From the NCBI RefSeq assembly GCF_042684865.1, contig NZ_JBHUML010000002.1, positions 558,001 through 622,000 on the forward strand: 64,000 bases of DNA, in the 5' to 3' direction. Position numbers and translations under genes: made by a program. The notes beneath the pieces are model-generated. The model saw only the letters and a program-made list of their open reading frames with translations. It was not told the DNA's origin and did not search any database. The stretch comes from Salibacterium lacus (lineage in GTDB: Bacteria; Bacillota; Bacilli; Bacillales; Marinococcaceae). The first letter of the stretch is position 1, and every line of letters starts with the position of its first letter. Below are positions 1 through 8,561 of the stretch, piece after piece.

Positions 1-1
1 C

Positions 2-442
2 ACCGGGCGTATTTTTGACAAAGTGGGAGCGAAATGGCTTGCCATTACCGGCCTGCTGCTTGTCACAGTATCCAACGTCATGTATACCGTGCTTTCCACA
101 GAAACGTCCTTTGTTTACATGACCACATTTTACGCCATGCGGATGTTTGGTGTGGCAATGGTTATGATGCCGGTAACAACAGCCGGACTGAATGTACTGC
201 CGCGGGATTTGATTCCGCACGGTACGGCGATGAACAATACGCTGAGGCAGGTAGCCGGATCCATCGGTACCGCACTTCTTGTTACGGTTATGAGTACCGC
301 AGCACTGAATCAGGGCGGATCAGCACCGAATATGGAAGGATTGATTCACGGAGTCAACGTGGCATTCTGGGTGGCTTCCATTCTAGGGGCCCTTGGTTTT
401 GTCCTCAGTTTCTTTATCAAGCACCAAACAGCATCCGAATAA
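2..442 (+). CDS. MFS multidrug-type transporter, C-terminal part (5' end outside window)
   Basis: The frame is open from the first bases of the window and ends at TAA 440-442, so only the last ~147 residues are present. It starts inside the conserved loop G-R-I-F-D-K-V-G, typical of the drug:H+ antiporter (DHA2/EmrB-QacA) branch of the major facilitator superfamily. About four hydrophobic helices follow, with the family-typical stretch P-R-D-L-I-P-H-G-T-A-M-N-N-T-L-R-Q before a glycine-rich helix. The role would be proton-driven export of small molecules at the cytoplasmic membrane. The substrate cannot be read from this fragment. A strong hairpin follows 10 bases after the stop. Confidence 0.85.
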   Translation, partial: TGRIFDKVGAKWLAITGLLLVTVSNVMYTVLSTETSFVYMTTFYAMRMFGVAMVMMPVTTAGLNVLPRDLIPHGTAMNNTLRQVAGSIGTALLVTVMSTAALNQGGSAPNMEGLIHGVNVAFWVASILGALGFVLSFFIKHQTASE

Positions 443-452
443 GTATACCAGT

Positions 453-494
453 ACACAAAGAGCCGGTCTCCACAGAAAGACCGGCTCTTTGTGT
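453..494 (+). terminator. Rho-independent terminator after the MFS gene
   Basis: A perfect 17-bp inverted repeat (453-469 with 478-494, core AAAGAGCCGGTCT) with an 8-nt loop lies just after the MFS stop codon. The 3' arm ends CTTTGTGT, so the U-tract is short. Confidence 0.75.
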
Positions 495-630
495 ATCCAT
501 ATTTATAAACCATGGCAGGAAATCTGAAACCACAAGATGGTATAATAGAAACATGCATCCTGAAACCTATAAGGCGTCCTGATCGTTACTTATCGTGACG
601 CTTCCAACGTTTGATCAAGGAGGAGATACC

Positions 631-1437
631 ATGGCGGAAAAACTGAGAGACAAAAAGATAATGCTTGCCGCTTCCAGAAAAACAGAAGAAATGACGGCAC
701 TGATTGAAAAGCAGGGGGGAGAAGCAGTCGTCTGCCCGCTACAGGGAACAACATTTCCAGCAGAAGACGAAGTCCGGCCGGTGCTGCAGAATGTGATGGA
801 GAAAAAACCGGACTGGTTTATTTTCACGACAGGGATGGGAACCAACAGTCTGTTCGAATTCGCAGAGAAAGCGGGGGAGAGGGAGGCATTTGCCACCTCT
901 GTCAAAAGAGCTTACGTGGCCGCAAGAGGATATAAAACAGCTTCCGCCCTGAAACAGATCCAGCTTGTCCCGGACGTACGGGATGATGATGGCACGATAG
1001 ACGGGCTTATCCGGGCGCTTGAACCAATGGATTTCCACGGCAAGACAGCGGCAGTTCAACTGCACGGTATCGCGTCACCGAAACTGAATGCGTTTCTTTA
1101 TAATAAGGGCGCAGCAGAGATCGTGGAAGTATACCCATACAAATATGCCGCTCCGGAGGAAGCTGTCCTAGAGACGGCACTTACCAGCATTCTGGCAGGA
1201 TCATATGATGCGGTTTGTTTTACAACACAGATGCAGGTCCACTCCCTGTTTTGCTATGCCAAACAGCACCATAAAGAAACGGAGCTTGCCGGCATGTTGA
1301 GGAACACCACCGCTGCGGCAGCTGTTGGAAAAGTGACGGCAGAAGCGTTAAGAGAAGAGGGAGTGACAAGAATTGTGGCGCCCGAAAATGAACGAATGGG
1401 AGCAATGATCATGGAACTCGGCTCGTTCTATTCCTGA
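631..1437 (+). CDS. Uroporphyrinogen-III synthase family protein (HemD-like)
   Basis: 268 residues, the usual size of the HemD fold (two Rossmann-like lobes). The order of motifs fits: N-terminal LAASRKTEEM, then FTTGMGTNSLFE (the usual 'T-S-x-N-G' region), then FTTQMQVHSLF in the second lobe. The ATG at 631 is chosen because AAGGAGGAGA precedes it at proper spacing; an upstream in-frame start at 595 has no ribosome site. It is not next to other haem genes. A HemD-like protein beside molybdenum-cofactor genes may instead serve sirohaem/tetrapyrrole supply, but that is inference. Its last 10 bases overlap the convergent mobA gene. Confidence 0.75.
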   Translation: MAEKLRDKKIMLAASRKTEEMTALIEKQGGEAVVCPLQGTTFPAEDEVRPVLQNVMEKKPDWFIFTTGMGTNSLFEFAEKAGEREAFATSVKRAYVAARGYKTASALKQIQLVPDVRDDDGTIDGLIRALEPMDFHGKTAAVQLHGIASPKLNAFLYNKGAAEIVEVYPYKYAAPEEAVLETALTSILAGSYDAVCFTTQMQVHSLFCYAKQHHKETELAGMLRNTTAAAAVGKVTAEALREEGVTRIVAPENERMGAMIMELGSFYS

Positions 1438-2009
1438 GAATGGTTCCAGTCCGTTTTCCTGTTAATATTAATAAACGCAGGTTCCGTGTCAGAAAAAGAA
1501 AGATAGAATGGACGGATCCGCTCGAGAAGCGGCTGCATGCTTCGCTCTCCTTCCTGCAGCACACGCTCTGCCTGTGCATATACATGACGGTGGTAAATGC
1601 CGTGGACAGGGTGGATGCGTCCGCCCGAGACAGGGATAAGGGCATGATAGTCCGGCATCCTGCGGGAAGCGTGCCAAAGCATGTGCCTCACAAATCCGGT
1701 ATGAACCCAGGGAACATCGGCGGGCAGCATAAAGATGGATTCAAACGCAGGAAGCATTTCTATCGAGCTGTACAGGCCGTATAACGGTCCTTGATATTGC
1801 TCCTTTTCAACGAGAATACGCGCAGCCGGTTCCGTCGGGAAGAGAGGGGAAAGTATCTTATTGGTCAACAGATACGCCGGCAGGCCCGCCGACAAAAAGG
1901 GGTTTAGACTCCGTTCATACAGGTACTCCCCCTGAAACGTTTCAAAGATCTTCTGCGTGCCGTAACGAGACGATTTCCCGCCGCACAGTACCACCCCTGC
2001 TATTTTCAT
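1428..2009 (-). CDS. mobA: Molybdenum cofactor guanylyltransferase MobA
   Basis: 193 residues. The N-terminus VVLCGGKSSRYG matches the nucleotide-binding loop L-x-G-G-x-S-x-R-x-G of MobA/MobA-like NTP transferases. LPADVP at residues 95-100 matches the metal-binding L-x-x-D-x-P segment. MobA joins GMP to molybdopterin to form the bis-MGD cofactor used by formate dehydrogenase, nitrate reductase and DMSO-reductase-type enzymes in the cytoplasm. It is the third gene of a minus-strand unit modA-modB-mobA, separated from modB by 13 bases. No molybdoenzyme is visible in this window. Confidence 0.85.
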   Translation of the reverse strand: MKIAGVVLCGGKSSRYGTQKIFETFQGEYLYERSLNPFLSAGLPAYLLTNKILSPLFPTEPAARILVEKEQYQGPLYGLYSSIEMLPAFESIFMLPADVPWVHTGFVRHMLWHASRRMPDYHALIPVSGGRIHPVHGIYHRHVYAQAERVLQEGERSMQPLLERIRPFYLSFSDTEPAFININRKTDWNHSQE

Positions 2010-2022
2010 GCGGTACCCCTCC

Positions 2023-2685
2023 TTAGATGCTCCATTTTCTCAGTACAAACAATAATGAAAATGAAAGAACCACTACCGACGCCACCCAGGCCCATGCCAG
2101 GGTCATTTGATTTGCTTCCATTGCTGTAAAAACGGCAATCGGCACGGTCCGGGTGACGCCGGGAAGGTTCCCGGCAAACATGAACGTCGCCCCGAATTCA
2201 CCAAGCGCTCTCGTGAAACTGAGAATCACGCCGGAGAGCACCGCCCGGAAACTGAGCGGCAGGGAGATATAAAGAAACACCTTCCACTCACCGGCGCCGT
2301 CGGTCCGTGCCGCATGTTCAATATTTTCATCCACCTGCTGAAGCCCGGTTTTTACGGATTGATACATAAAGGGGAAAGCTACAACAGCTGCTGCGAGTAC
2401 CGCAGCCCACCACGTAAACATCAGGGACTGATTAAACAGAGTTTCAAAGATACGCCCGACAGCATGCTGGTTTCCAAAAATAATAATAAGCAGAAATCCC
2501 GTCACCGTCGGGGGAAGGACCGTTGGCAGTAAAAAGATAGTCTCAAGAAACGTTTTACCGAAAAATGTTCTGCCTTTCATGAGGCCGGCTGCAGTAATGC
2601 CTCCAAGCAGCACAACAACCAGAGCAGCAGCTGCAGTTTGAAGGGAAAGGAGCACGGGGTCCCAAAAAGAAATCATATACAGCAT
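2023..2685 (-). CDS. modB: Molybdate ABC transporter permease ModB
   Basis: 220 residues with about five membrane helices. The cytoplasmic EAA-type loop reads H-A-A-R-T-D-G-A-G-E-W-K-V-F around residues 143-156, the signature by which binding-protein-dependent permeases contact their ATPase. The phrase FTRALGEFGATFMFAGN is very typical of ModB. The start codon overlaps the modA stop by one base (TAATG), indicating translational coupling. The ATPase partner ModC is not in this unit; B. subtilis also has a modA-modB pair without an adjacent modC, so a shared ATPase elsewhere is plausible. Confidence 0.9.
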   Translation of the reverse strand: MLYMISFWDPVLLSLQTAAAALVVVLLGGITAAGLMKGRTFFGKTFLETIFLLPTVLPPTVTGFLLIIIFGNQHAVGRIFETLFNQSLMFTWWAAVLAAAVVAFPFMYQSVKTGLQQVDENIEHAARTDGAGEWKVFLYISLPLSFRAVLSGVILSFTRALGEFGATFMFAGNLPGVTRTVPIAVFTAMEANQMTLAWAWVASVVVLSFSLLFVLRKWSI

Positions 2686-3482
2686 TAGTTCATCGTCTCC
2701 GTTTCAAATCCGTACTCCGAGACAATGGCCGGTATTTTACCACCGGCCAGAAAAGCAAGAAGTTCCTGCGATGCTTCTTTCTGTTTCGTCCCCGTCACAA
2801 TACCTGCCGGATAAATAATCGGCGTGACCGCGCCCTCTTTTATTTCTTTCACTACCTGTACCTTGCTGGACAGAAGGGCATCCGTCTTATAAACAAAACC
2901 CGCATCTACATTTCCATTTTCCACGTAGGTTAAAACCTGGCGGACATTTTTCGCCCGCACAAGCTTATCTTCGATTTCGTTCCATATCCCGTAATACTCG
3001 AGTGTCTCTTTAGCGTAAGCACCAGCTGGAACACTTTCCGGAACGCCGGCAGCTGTTTTTAAGCTGCCGGCTGTCAGATCCTTCACTCGGGTAATAGACG
3101 AAGAATCTTCTGCCGGAGTGATGAGCACCAGTCGGTTTTTCATCATATTCTGTGTATCTGCTTGTCTCATCCGGCCCTCTTGAATCAACTCTTCGACGTG
3201 CTCTGCAGAAGCCGATATAAACATATCGACAGGTGCTCCGCGCGCAATCTGCTGTTTCAGCGAGCCTGACGATCCAAAGTGAAAAGTGAGTTCAACATCG
3301 GGATGATCGTTCTCAAACGCTGCTTCTATGTCTTTCGTCACATCCTGCAGGCTGCTTGCTGCTGCGACCACCAATTCCGTCTGACCATCCCCCTGTGCCG
3401 GTTCCCCGTCCCGGCAGGCGGAAAGCATCATCAGGATCCCCGGCAGAAACAGAGCATTTCTTAACAATCGTCTTCCAGCCAA
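2685..3482 (-). CDS. modA: Molybdate-binding lipoprotein ModA
   Basis: Periplasmic-binding-protein family. After the lipobox L-S-A-C come ELVVAAASSLQDV (ModA signature) and FHFGSSGSLKQQI, which form the oxyanion pocket, and KTAAGVPESVPAGAYA further on. It captures molybdate (or tungstate) outside the membrane and delivers it to ModB. I prefer the TTG at 3482: GAAGG lies 7 bases upstream, and the protein then begins with a compact lipoprotein signal peptide (A-G-R-R-L-L-R-N... to the Cys). An ATG at 3548 would add 22 mostly basic residues behind a weak ribosome site. It is divergent from the kinase gene at 3691. Confidence 0.85.
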   Translation of the reverse strand: MAGRRLLRNALFLPGILMMLSACRDGEPAQGDGQTELVVAAASSLQDVTKDIEAAFENDHPDVELTFHFGSSGSLKQQIARGAPVDMFISASAEHVEELIQEGRMRQADTQNMMKNRLVLITPAEDSSSITRVKDLTAGSLKTAAGVPESVPAGAYAKETLEYYGIWNEIEDKLVRAKNVRQVLTYVENGNVDAGFVYKTDALLSSKVQVVKEIKEGAVTPIIYPAGIVTGTKQKEASQELLAFLAGGKIPAIVSEYGFETETMN

Positions 3483-3690
3483 TGGTGAACCTTCTTTCCT
3501 CCGGATTTTTCTAAACGTTGTTCTATATCTAATCATATCTATCAGCATGTTTCAACCCCAGGCCCCCGTTGAAAAGGCTTTACTAAATAAAAAATTCACA
3601 AATAGTGTGATTATTTATCAAATGTAACTACATTTTCGGCCGGGGATTTAGTATGATTTGAATATACATCGCAGGAAGGGAGGAAGTAAA

Positions 3691-6600
3691 ATGGCAAAAA
3701 AGCCTGTCATCATTATTTCTATCCTCCTTTTCAGTCTGTTTTGGACAGGCAGCAGTGCAGCAGCAGTTGAGCTGGAAGAGGGAAAAGACCGCTATGACAT
3801 CCCGGGCGATATGGAAATCCTCGAAGACGAAGACGGAGAGTGGACGATGGAAGACGTCACTTCAGCGCCGGCTGCAGAGAAGTTTAAAGACAATACGGCA
3901 GCCATACCAAATTACGGTTACACCGATTCAAATTACTGGGTTCGTTATGAGGTGTACAATGCATCCGGGAACACAGACTGGGTACTGGAAATCGCCTATC
4001 CTCCGCACGACTCCATCTCCTTGTACGAAGCAAAAGGAGGAAGGGCCCGCCTGATTGAAAAGGGAGGCGATCTTCAGCCGTTCCATGACCGTTCCCGCGA
4101 CCATCGCAGTTTTGCGTTTGATCTATCGGTTCCTTCGGGTTCCAGTGCCGTCTACTATCTGAAATTTGACACTCAAGGGGCGATGCAGCTTCCCATTACA
4201 TTGTGGGAAAAGGACGCTTTCGCCGAAAAGAGCCAGATGGAATACCTGATTCTCGGGTTATATTACGGGCTGGCCTTCGTCATGATTTTATATAACCTTT
4301 TTTTATATTTGTCCCTGCGCTTTCACAGCTATTTATGGTACGTCCTGTTTATTTTAAGTCTTGTTTTTACTCATTTGACGCTGAACGGGACCGCCTATCA
4401 GTTTCTGTGGCCGGAAAGCAGCTGGTGGAACAACCGGGCCATCGTGTTTTTCATGGGGGCCTCGCAGGCGTTTGCCCTGCTGTTTGCTAAAAGCTTTCTC
4501 AATGTAAAAGAATCGATGCCGCGGCTCAACACGCTGCTATCAGTCACGGCTGTATCTCAGTTTATGATTCTCGGTCTGTTGATGATAAGTTATACGCTGG
4601 CGTTGAACCTCATCATTTTCTCTGCGGTGCTGCTTGTGATTATCGTATTGACAACCGCGGGAATACGCTGGAAGCACGGGTACCGTCCCGCCCGCTTCTT
4701 TTTTATCGGATGGGTCATCTTTTTGATAGGGGTAATGATCTCCTCGCTTGCTGATGCCGGTATGATACCCGTGACCTTTTATACAAAATATGCGTCCCAG
4801 ATCGGAGCGGCGCTGGAAGTAGTGCTGTTCTCCCTTGCCCTTGCCGATAAATTCAATACGCTCCGGACAGAAAAAGAGAGAGCCGAACGGGAAGCCAGGG
4901 AAAGCCGGGAAGAAGCGGTGGAACAGTTAAAAAAAGCAAATCGGCTGAAGGATGAATTTCTGGCTGATACGTCCCACGAGCTGCGAACTCCTCTGCACGG
5001 TATAATAGGAATTGCTGAATCGATATATGAGGGAGCCGCCGATACCTCCACCACTGGACTGCAGCGGCACGTATCCATGATCATCCGAAGTGGAAGACGC
5101 TTGTCCAGCCTCATTGACGATCTGCTGGATATGAGCAGACTGCGGCATAAAGAAATGGACATTCACCGCGTCCCGGTTTCGTTATATGATACTGTGCAGG
5201 TGGTACTTTCCATATCCGAACCGCTCCTGCATGGAAAGCGTGTCTCCGTCATTCATCGTATTCCAGAAGGTCTCCCTCTCGTTTATGCCGATGAAAACCG
5301 GCTGCAGCAGATTCTTCATAACATCATCGGCAATGCCGTGAAATTTACGGAAGAGGGAACGATTACCATCAGCGCGGTGAAAAGTGGCACCAACATCAAG
5401 TTAACGGTTCAGGATACCGGAATCGGCATGACAGAAGAAGAGACATCGAACGTGTTTCAGGAATTTGAACAGGGCGCTTCAACCCGGGAACAGCATCCCG
5501 GGGGTACTGGTCTGGGGCTTAGCATTACAAAAAAACTGGTGGAACTGCACGATGGTTCGATCCATCTGGATTCAAAGAAAAACATAGGGACGACCGTCAC
5601 GGTTTTTCTTCCGCTATCCCGTGAATCCGGCTCCGTGCCTACTGTCCGTAAATCTCCTGTGCTGCCCGCAGGAGAGGCCGGCGCCGCCTCTTTTACAATG
5701 ACCCATTCTGTTCCACTGGAAAAAGGCCGTATTCTCATTGCCGATGATGAGCCCGTTAACCTTCAGGTGCTCTGGAATCAGCTTACCGCGGACGGTTACC
5801 AGGTAACAGCAGTGAAAAACGGGCGGGAGGTCATGGAAATAATGGAAGCGGACAGCCGTTATGATTTACTTATTCTTGATGTAATGATGCCGGAACTGTC
5901 CGGGCTGGAAGTCACGCACCGGCTGCGTGAACGTTTTGGTCTCACAGAAATGCCGATCCTCATTCTTACCGCCCGCAGCCAGCTGGAGCATCTTGTTGCA
6001 ACGTTTGCCGCAGGCGCCAATGATTACCTGGCCAAACCGTATCATAAAGAAGAATTAGCGGCCAGAGCGGAGACACTGGTGGTTCTCTCCCAGGTTATGA
6101 AAGAAGTACAAGAGAAACAGGCTTCACTCAAACAGGTGAATGAAGAATTGGCTGGTTTGAATCTGGAACTGGAATACCGGGTGAAACGAAGAACCGTCGA
6201 GCTGGAACATAAAACCGATGAACTACTGCGTATGGAACAGTCACGCCGCCATCTCTTAACCAATATTTCTCATGAACTCGGCACGCCGATGACGTCACTG
6301 CAGGGATATGTCAAAGCAATGATGGACGGCGTTATTGCTGCGGGGGACCCCAGGTATTTAAAGCTGATATATAAGAAAACTTTATTTCTTGACCGTCTGA
6401 TTCAGGACTTATATGATTTATCAAAACTGGAAGCCAGACAGGTCCGTTTCCACTGGGACTGGATCAGTATCCCGGTGTTCATTTCCAGGTTTTTATCAAC
6501 ATTCAAAGAGGAAGTGGAATCCCGCCGGCTGATCTTTTCCCTCGAGGACAGAACGGATGATTTTAATAAGCAGGACTACCTGTTTACGGATCTGGATCGT

Positions 6601-7017
6601 CTTGAACAGGTGATGCTCAATCTAATTCAGAATGCCGGGAACTATACCGAAAAAGGGGACTCCATCCGCGTTGAAATCATGCCGTCGGTCTGTTTTACCA
6701 CCGGCAGCAGTGATACAAAGCGGAGCCGGCCGGAATGGGAAAACCGACAGATAATCATTGGCATCCATGACAGCGGACACGGCATTGCACCGGAATCGCT
6801 CCCCTATATCTTTGAACGTTTTTTCCGCGGCGAACCATCCGGAAATAAAAGCAGTGGAAGTACCGGCACCGGCCTTGGTCTTGCTATATCCAAAGAAATC
6901 ATCGAGTATCATAATGGAAGGATCTGGGTCCAAAGCCGGGAAGGGGAAGGAAGTTCCTTTTTCTTTATGCTTCCTCTGTATCCCGGCCCAATGACAACAT
7001 ATGAAAAGGATGGGTAG
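3691..7017 (+). CDS. Membrane sensor hybrid histidine kinase with two transmitter modules
   Basis: 1108 residues from ATG 3691 (ribosome site GGGAGGAAG); the upstream TTG at 3658 has none. Order: signal peptide; extracellular sensor resembling 7TMR-DISMED2 (to ~residue 185); seven membrane helices of 7TMR-DISM type (~190-395); coiled coil; HisKA with SHELRTPLHG (His429) and HATPase with D-T-G-I-G-M and GGTGLGLS; receiver domain ILIADDEP...LILDVMMP (Asp730); a second coiled coil; then a second HisKA with SHELGTPMTS (His861) and its own HATPase ending in GTGLGLAIS. Both transmitters keep their phospho-accepting His. The response regulator gene begins 2 bases after the stop. The DISM sensor suggests a carbohydrate or other small extracellular ligand, but the signal is unknown. 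Confidence 0.9.
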   Translation: MAKKPVIIISILLFSLFWTGSSAAAVELEEGKDRYDIPGDMEILEDEDGEWTMEDVTSAPAAEKFKDNTAAIPNYGYTDSNYWVRYEVYNASGNTDWVLEIAYPPHDSISLYEAKGGRARLIEKGGDLQPFHDRSRDHRSFAFDLSVPSGSSAVYYLKFDTQGAMQLPITLWEKDAFAEKSQMEYLILGLYYGLAFVMILYNLFLYLSLRFHSYLWYVLFILSLVFTHLTLNGTAYQFLWPESSWWNNRAIVFFMGASQAFALLFAKSFLNVKESMPRLNTLLSVTAVSQFMILGLLMISYTLALNLIIFSAVLLVIIVLTTAGIRWKHGYRPARFFFIGWVIFLIGVMISSLADAGMIPVTFYTKYASQIGAALEVVLFSLALADKFNTLRTEKERAEREARESREEAVEQLKKANRLKDEFLADTSHELRTPLHGIIGIAESIYEGAADTSTTGLQRHVSMIIRSGRRLSSLIDDLLDMSRLRHKEMDIHRVPVSLYDTVQVVLSISEPLLHGKRVSVIHRIPEGLPLVYADENRLQQILHNIIGNAVKFTEEGTITISAVKSGTNIKLTVQDTGIGMTEEETSNVFQEFEQGASTREQHPGGTGLGLSITKKLVELHDGSIHLDSKKNIGTTVTVFLPLSRESGSVPTVRKSPVLPAGEAGAASFTMTHSVPLEKGRILIADDEPVNLQVLWNQLTADGYQVTAVKNGREVMEIMEADSRYDLLILDVMMPELSGLEVTHRLRERFGLTEMPILILTARSQLEHLVATFAAGANDYLAKPYHKEELAARAETLVVLSQVMKEVQEKQASLKQVNEELAGLNLELEYRVKRRTVELEHKTDELLRMEQSRRHLLTNISHELGTPMTSLQGYVKAMMDGVIAAGDPRYLKLIYKKTLFLDRLIQDLYDLSKLEARQVRFHWDWISIPVFISRFLSTFKEEVESRRLIFSLEDRTDDFNKQDYLFTDLDRLEQVMLNLIQNAGNYTEKGDSIRVEIMPSVCFTTGSSDTKRSRPEWENRQIIIGIHDSGHGIAPESLPYIFERFFRGEPSGNKSSGSTGTGLGLAISKEIIEYHNGRIWVQSREGEGSSFFFMLPLYPGPMTTYEKDG

Positions 7018-7019
7018 CG

Positions 7020-7718
7020 ATGGAGAGGAAAAAGATACTGATTGTAGAGGACGAAGAGGACATCCGCAATTTAATTACACTGTATCTGGAAAGCCGGTAT
7101 GAAATAATCAGCACTTCCAGCGGCAGCGGCGTTCTTTTGCTGCTGGAGGACCACCACCCCGATTTGATTCTCCTGGATGTCATGCTTCCCGGCAAAAGCG
7201 GCATGGAAATCTGTGAAGAAATACGGGAAACGGACAGGGAGACCCCGATATTGTTTTTAAGCGCGAAACGGGAATTTGAAGATAAAATCCAGGGGCTTGA
7301 AACCGGAGCCGATGATTACATTACCAAACCTTTTGATCCCGGAGAGTTAATGGCAAGGGTGCAGGCTCATCTCCGCAGAAATGACATCAATAATCAGCAG
7401 GGCAGCCAGTCGGATCATATACTAAGCACTGGGAGTCTCGAAATTGACCTGAACAGTTATACACTGAAACGAAAGGGAGAAATCCTGCACCTTTTTGCAA
7501 AAGAAATGCAGCTCCTGCTTGTGCTCGCCCGCCACCCAAACCAGGTATTCAGCATCGAACAACTGTATGACAACGTATGGGGCACCGACCGTTTCGGTGA
7601 TTTAAAGACCGTCTCCGTTCATATCAGCAGGTTAAGAAAAAAAATTGAAGAAGATCCGTCCCGTCCGGTATATATTAAAACGGTCCGTGGATTCGGATAC
7701 AAGTTTCATAAACCGTGA
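7020..7718 (+). CDS. OmpR/PhoB-family response regulator
   Basis: 232 residues: receiver domain (1-~120) with acidic pair D-E-E near residues 10-12, phospho-acceptor Asp53 in LILLDVMLPGKSG, and the conserved Lys in ITKPFDPGE. It is followed by a winged-helix DNA-binding domain ending VRGFGYKFHKP, the standard C-terminus of the family. It starts 2 bases after the hybrid kinase, so the two are almost surely a cognate pair translated from one message. Targets cannot be deduced; the only close downstream gene is the SinI-like protein. Confidence 0.92.
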   Translation: MERKKILIVEDEEDIRNLITLYLESRYEIISTSSGSGVLLLLEDHHPDLILLDVMLPGKSGMEICEEIRETDRETPILFLSAKREFEDKIQGLETGADDYITKPFDPGELMARVQAHLRRNDINNQQGSQSDHILSTGSLEIDLNSYTLKRKGEILHLFAKEMQLLLVLARHPNQVFSIEQLYDNVWGTDRFGDLKTVSVHISRLRKKIEEDPSRPVYIKTVRGFGYKFHKP

Positions 7719-7844
7719 GAAAAATTTAAATTTTTCCTGCTGTTTTACCCCATTTTAACCTGTTCTCTTTATTATTAGATTGAGAGAAAAGAGAGCTTCG
7801 TGAAAAAACAGCAGGACAGAATTTATCATTCGGAGGAGATAGAA

Positions 7845-7991
7845 ATGAGCCAACCACATTATCATACTCCTTTAGACAGGGAATGGGTGGAATTAATGAA
7901 AATGGCAAAAGACGCCGGCATTACGAAAGAAGAAGTACAAATCTTCCTGCAGAAACAAGGTGCCTCCCGGAAAGCATCCACCGTCCGGTAA
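7845..7991 (+). CDS. SinI-like anti-repressor small protein
   Basis: 48 residues. The segment LDREWVELMKMAKDAGITKE followed by E-V-Q-I-F-L matches the SinI domain (consensus L-D-x-E-W-V-x-L-M-x-x-A-x-x-x-G-I-x-x-E-E-I-x-x-F-L). That domain forms the helices by which SinI binds and disables the SinR repressor of biofilm genes. ATG 7845 is chosen because CGGAGGAGA lies upstream; a GTG at 7800 has no ribosome site. No sinR lies next to it, so its partner must be encoded elsewhere. Its position behind a two-component system suggests that system may control it (inference). Confidence 0.8.
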   Translation: MSQPHYHTPLDREWVELMKMAKDAGITKEEVQIFLQKQGASRKASTVR

Positions 7992-8061
7992 CATACGTTT
8001 CCTGCTGATTTTTAGAATCCTCAGGACTGCTGCGTCAAGGGATTTCTTTATGCCTGGAGAA

Positions 8062-8100
8062 GGGTTGGACGGACTTGTGTCCGCCCGCCGTTTTTTTTTT
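8062..8100 (+). terminator. Probable terminator after the SinI-like gene
   Basis: GGACGGAC/GTCCGCCC imperfect hairpin followed, after a short GCCG, by a run of ten T. Confidence 0.55.
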
Positions 8101-8126
8101 GATTAAAACGGAACACATAAGGGTAT
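8101..8126 (+). promoter_or_regulatory. Candidate SigB-type (general stress) promoter
   Basis: GATTAA (8101-8106), a 14-base spacer, and GGGTAT (8121-8126) resemble the SigB consensus GTTTAA-N12-14-GGGWAW with one mismatch in the -35. It lies 31 bases before the start of the gene at 8157. Confidence 0.5.
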
Positions 8127-8156
8127 AGCTTCTGTAATGAAAGGAGGAGTTCTCTC

Positions 8157-8516
8157 ATGACTACAAGCATGCAGGCCTATTTTTTTACAGAGAATGACGC
8201 CGAAGATGTCCGGATGAAACTTCAGAAATTAAAAGTTCAACAGGTGATGGTGGATGAAATTCCGGGGCACACGGATTATAATCTGCTCATTCCGCTTCAA
8301 AGCGGAAGCACCGGTTCCGGAGGCGGCAGTGTCATTCCGGGAGCTGTGCCGTTTAAAGAAGGCGGAGATGAAGAAACGGATCCCGCTGCCGGCAGCAGGA
8401 AGTTGAACCATATCGTTGAATTTGAGGTGGATGACAGTGAAATCGAGGACGCTTTGACTGTCATTCAGGAAAACAACGGGTACATGGACAAAAACACCAT
8501 TCCGGGCGCTGAATGA
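8157..8516 (+). CDS. Hypothetical protein, possible general stress protein
   Basis: 119 residues with ribosome site AAAGGAGGAG. I do not recognise a named family. The layout is two short alpha/beta halves: MQAYFFTENDAEDVRMKLQK at the N-terminus and IVEFEVDDSEIEDALTVI near the C-terminus. A glycine- and serine-rich linker (S-G-S-T-G-S-G-G-G-S) joins them. The two halves look like half-repeats of a ferredoxin-like fold, but this is a guess from secondary structure. A SigB-type promoter directly upstream suggests induction by stress or on entry into stationary phase. Confidence 0.7.
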   Translation: MTTSMQAYFFTENDAEDVRMKLQKLKVQQVMVDEIPGHTDYNLLIPLQSGSTGSGGGSVIPGAVPFKEGGDEETDPAAGSRKLNHIVEFEVDDSEIEDALTVIQENNGYMDKNTIPGAE

Positions 8517-8561
8517 TATTTCAGCGCTTCTTTTTATTTACAATTGAACGAGAAGTAAAGG

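Noticed and set aside
2023..3482. modAB without modC considered as a sign of gene loss.
   Set aside because: B. subtilis has the same pair without an adjacent modC, so it is not unusual by itself.
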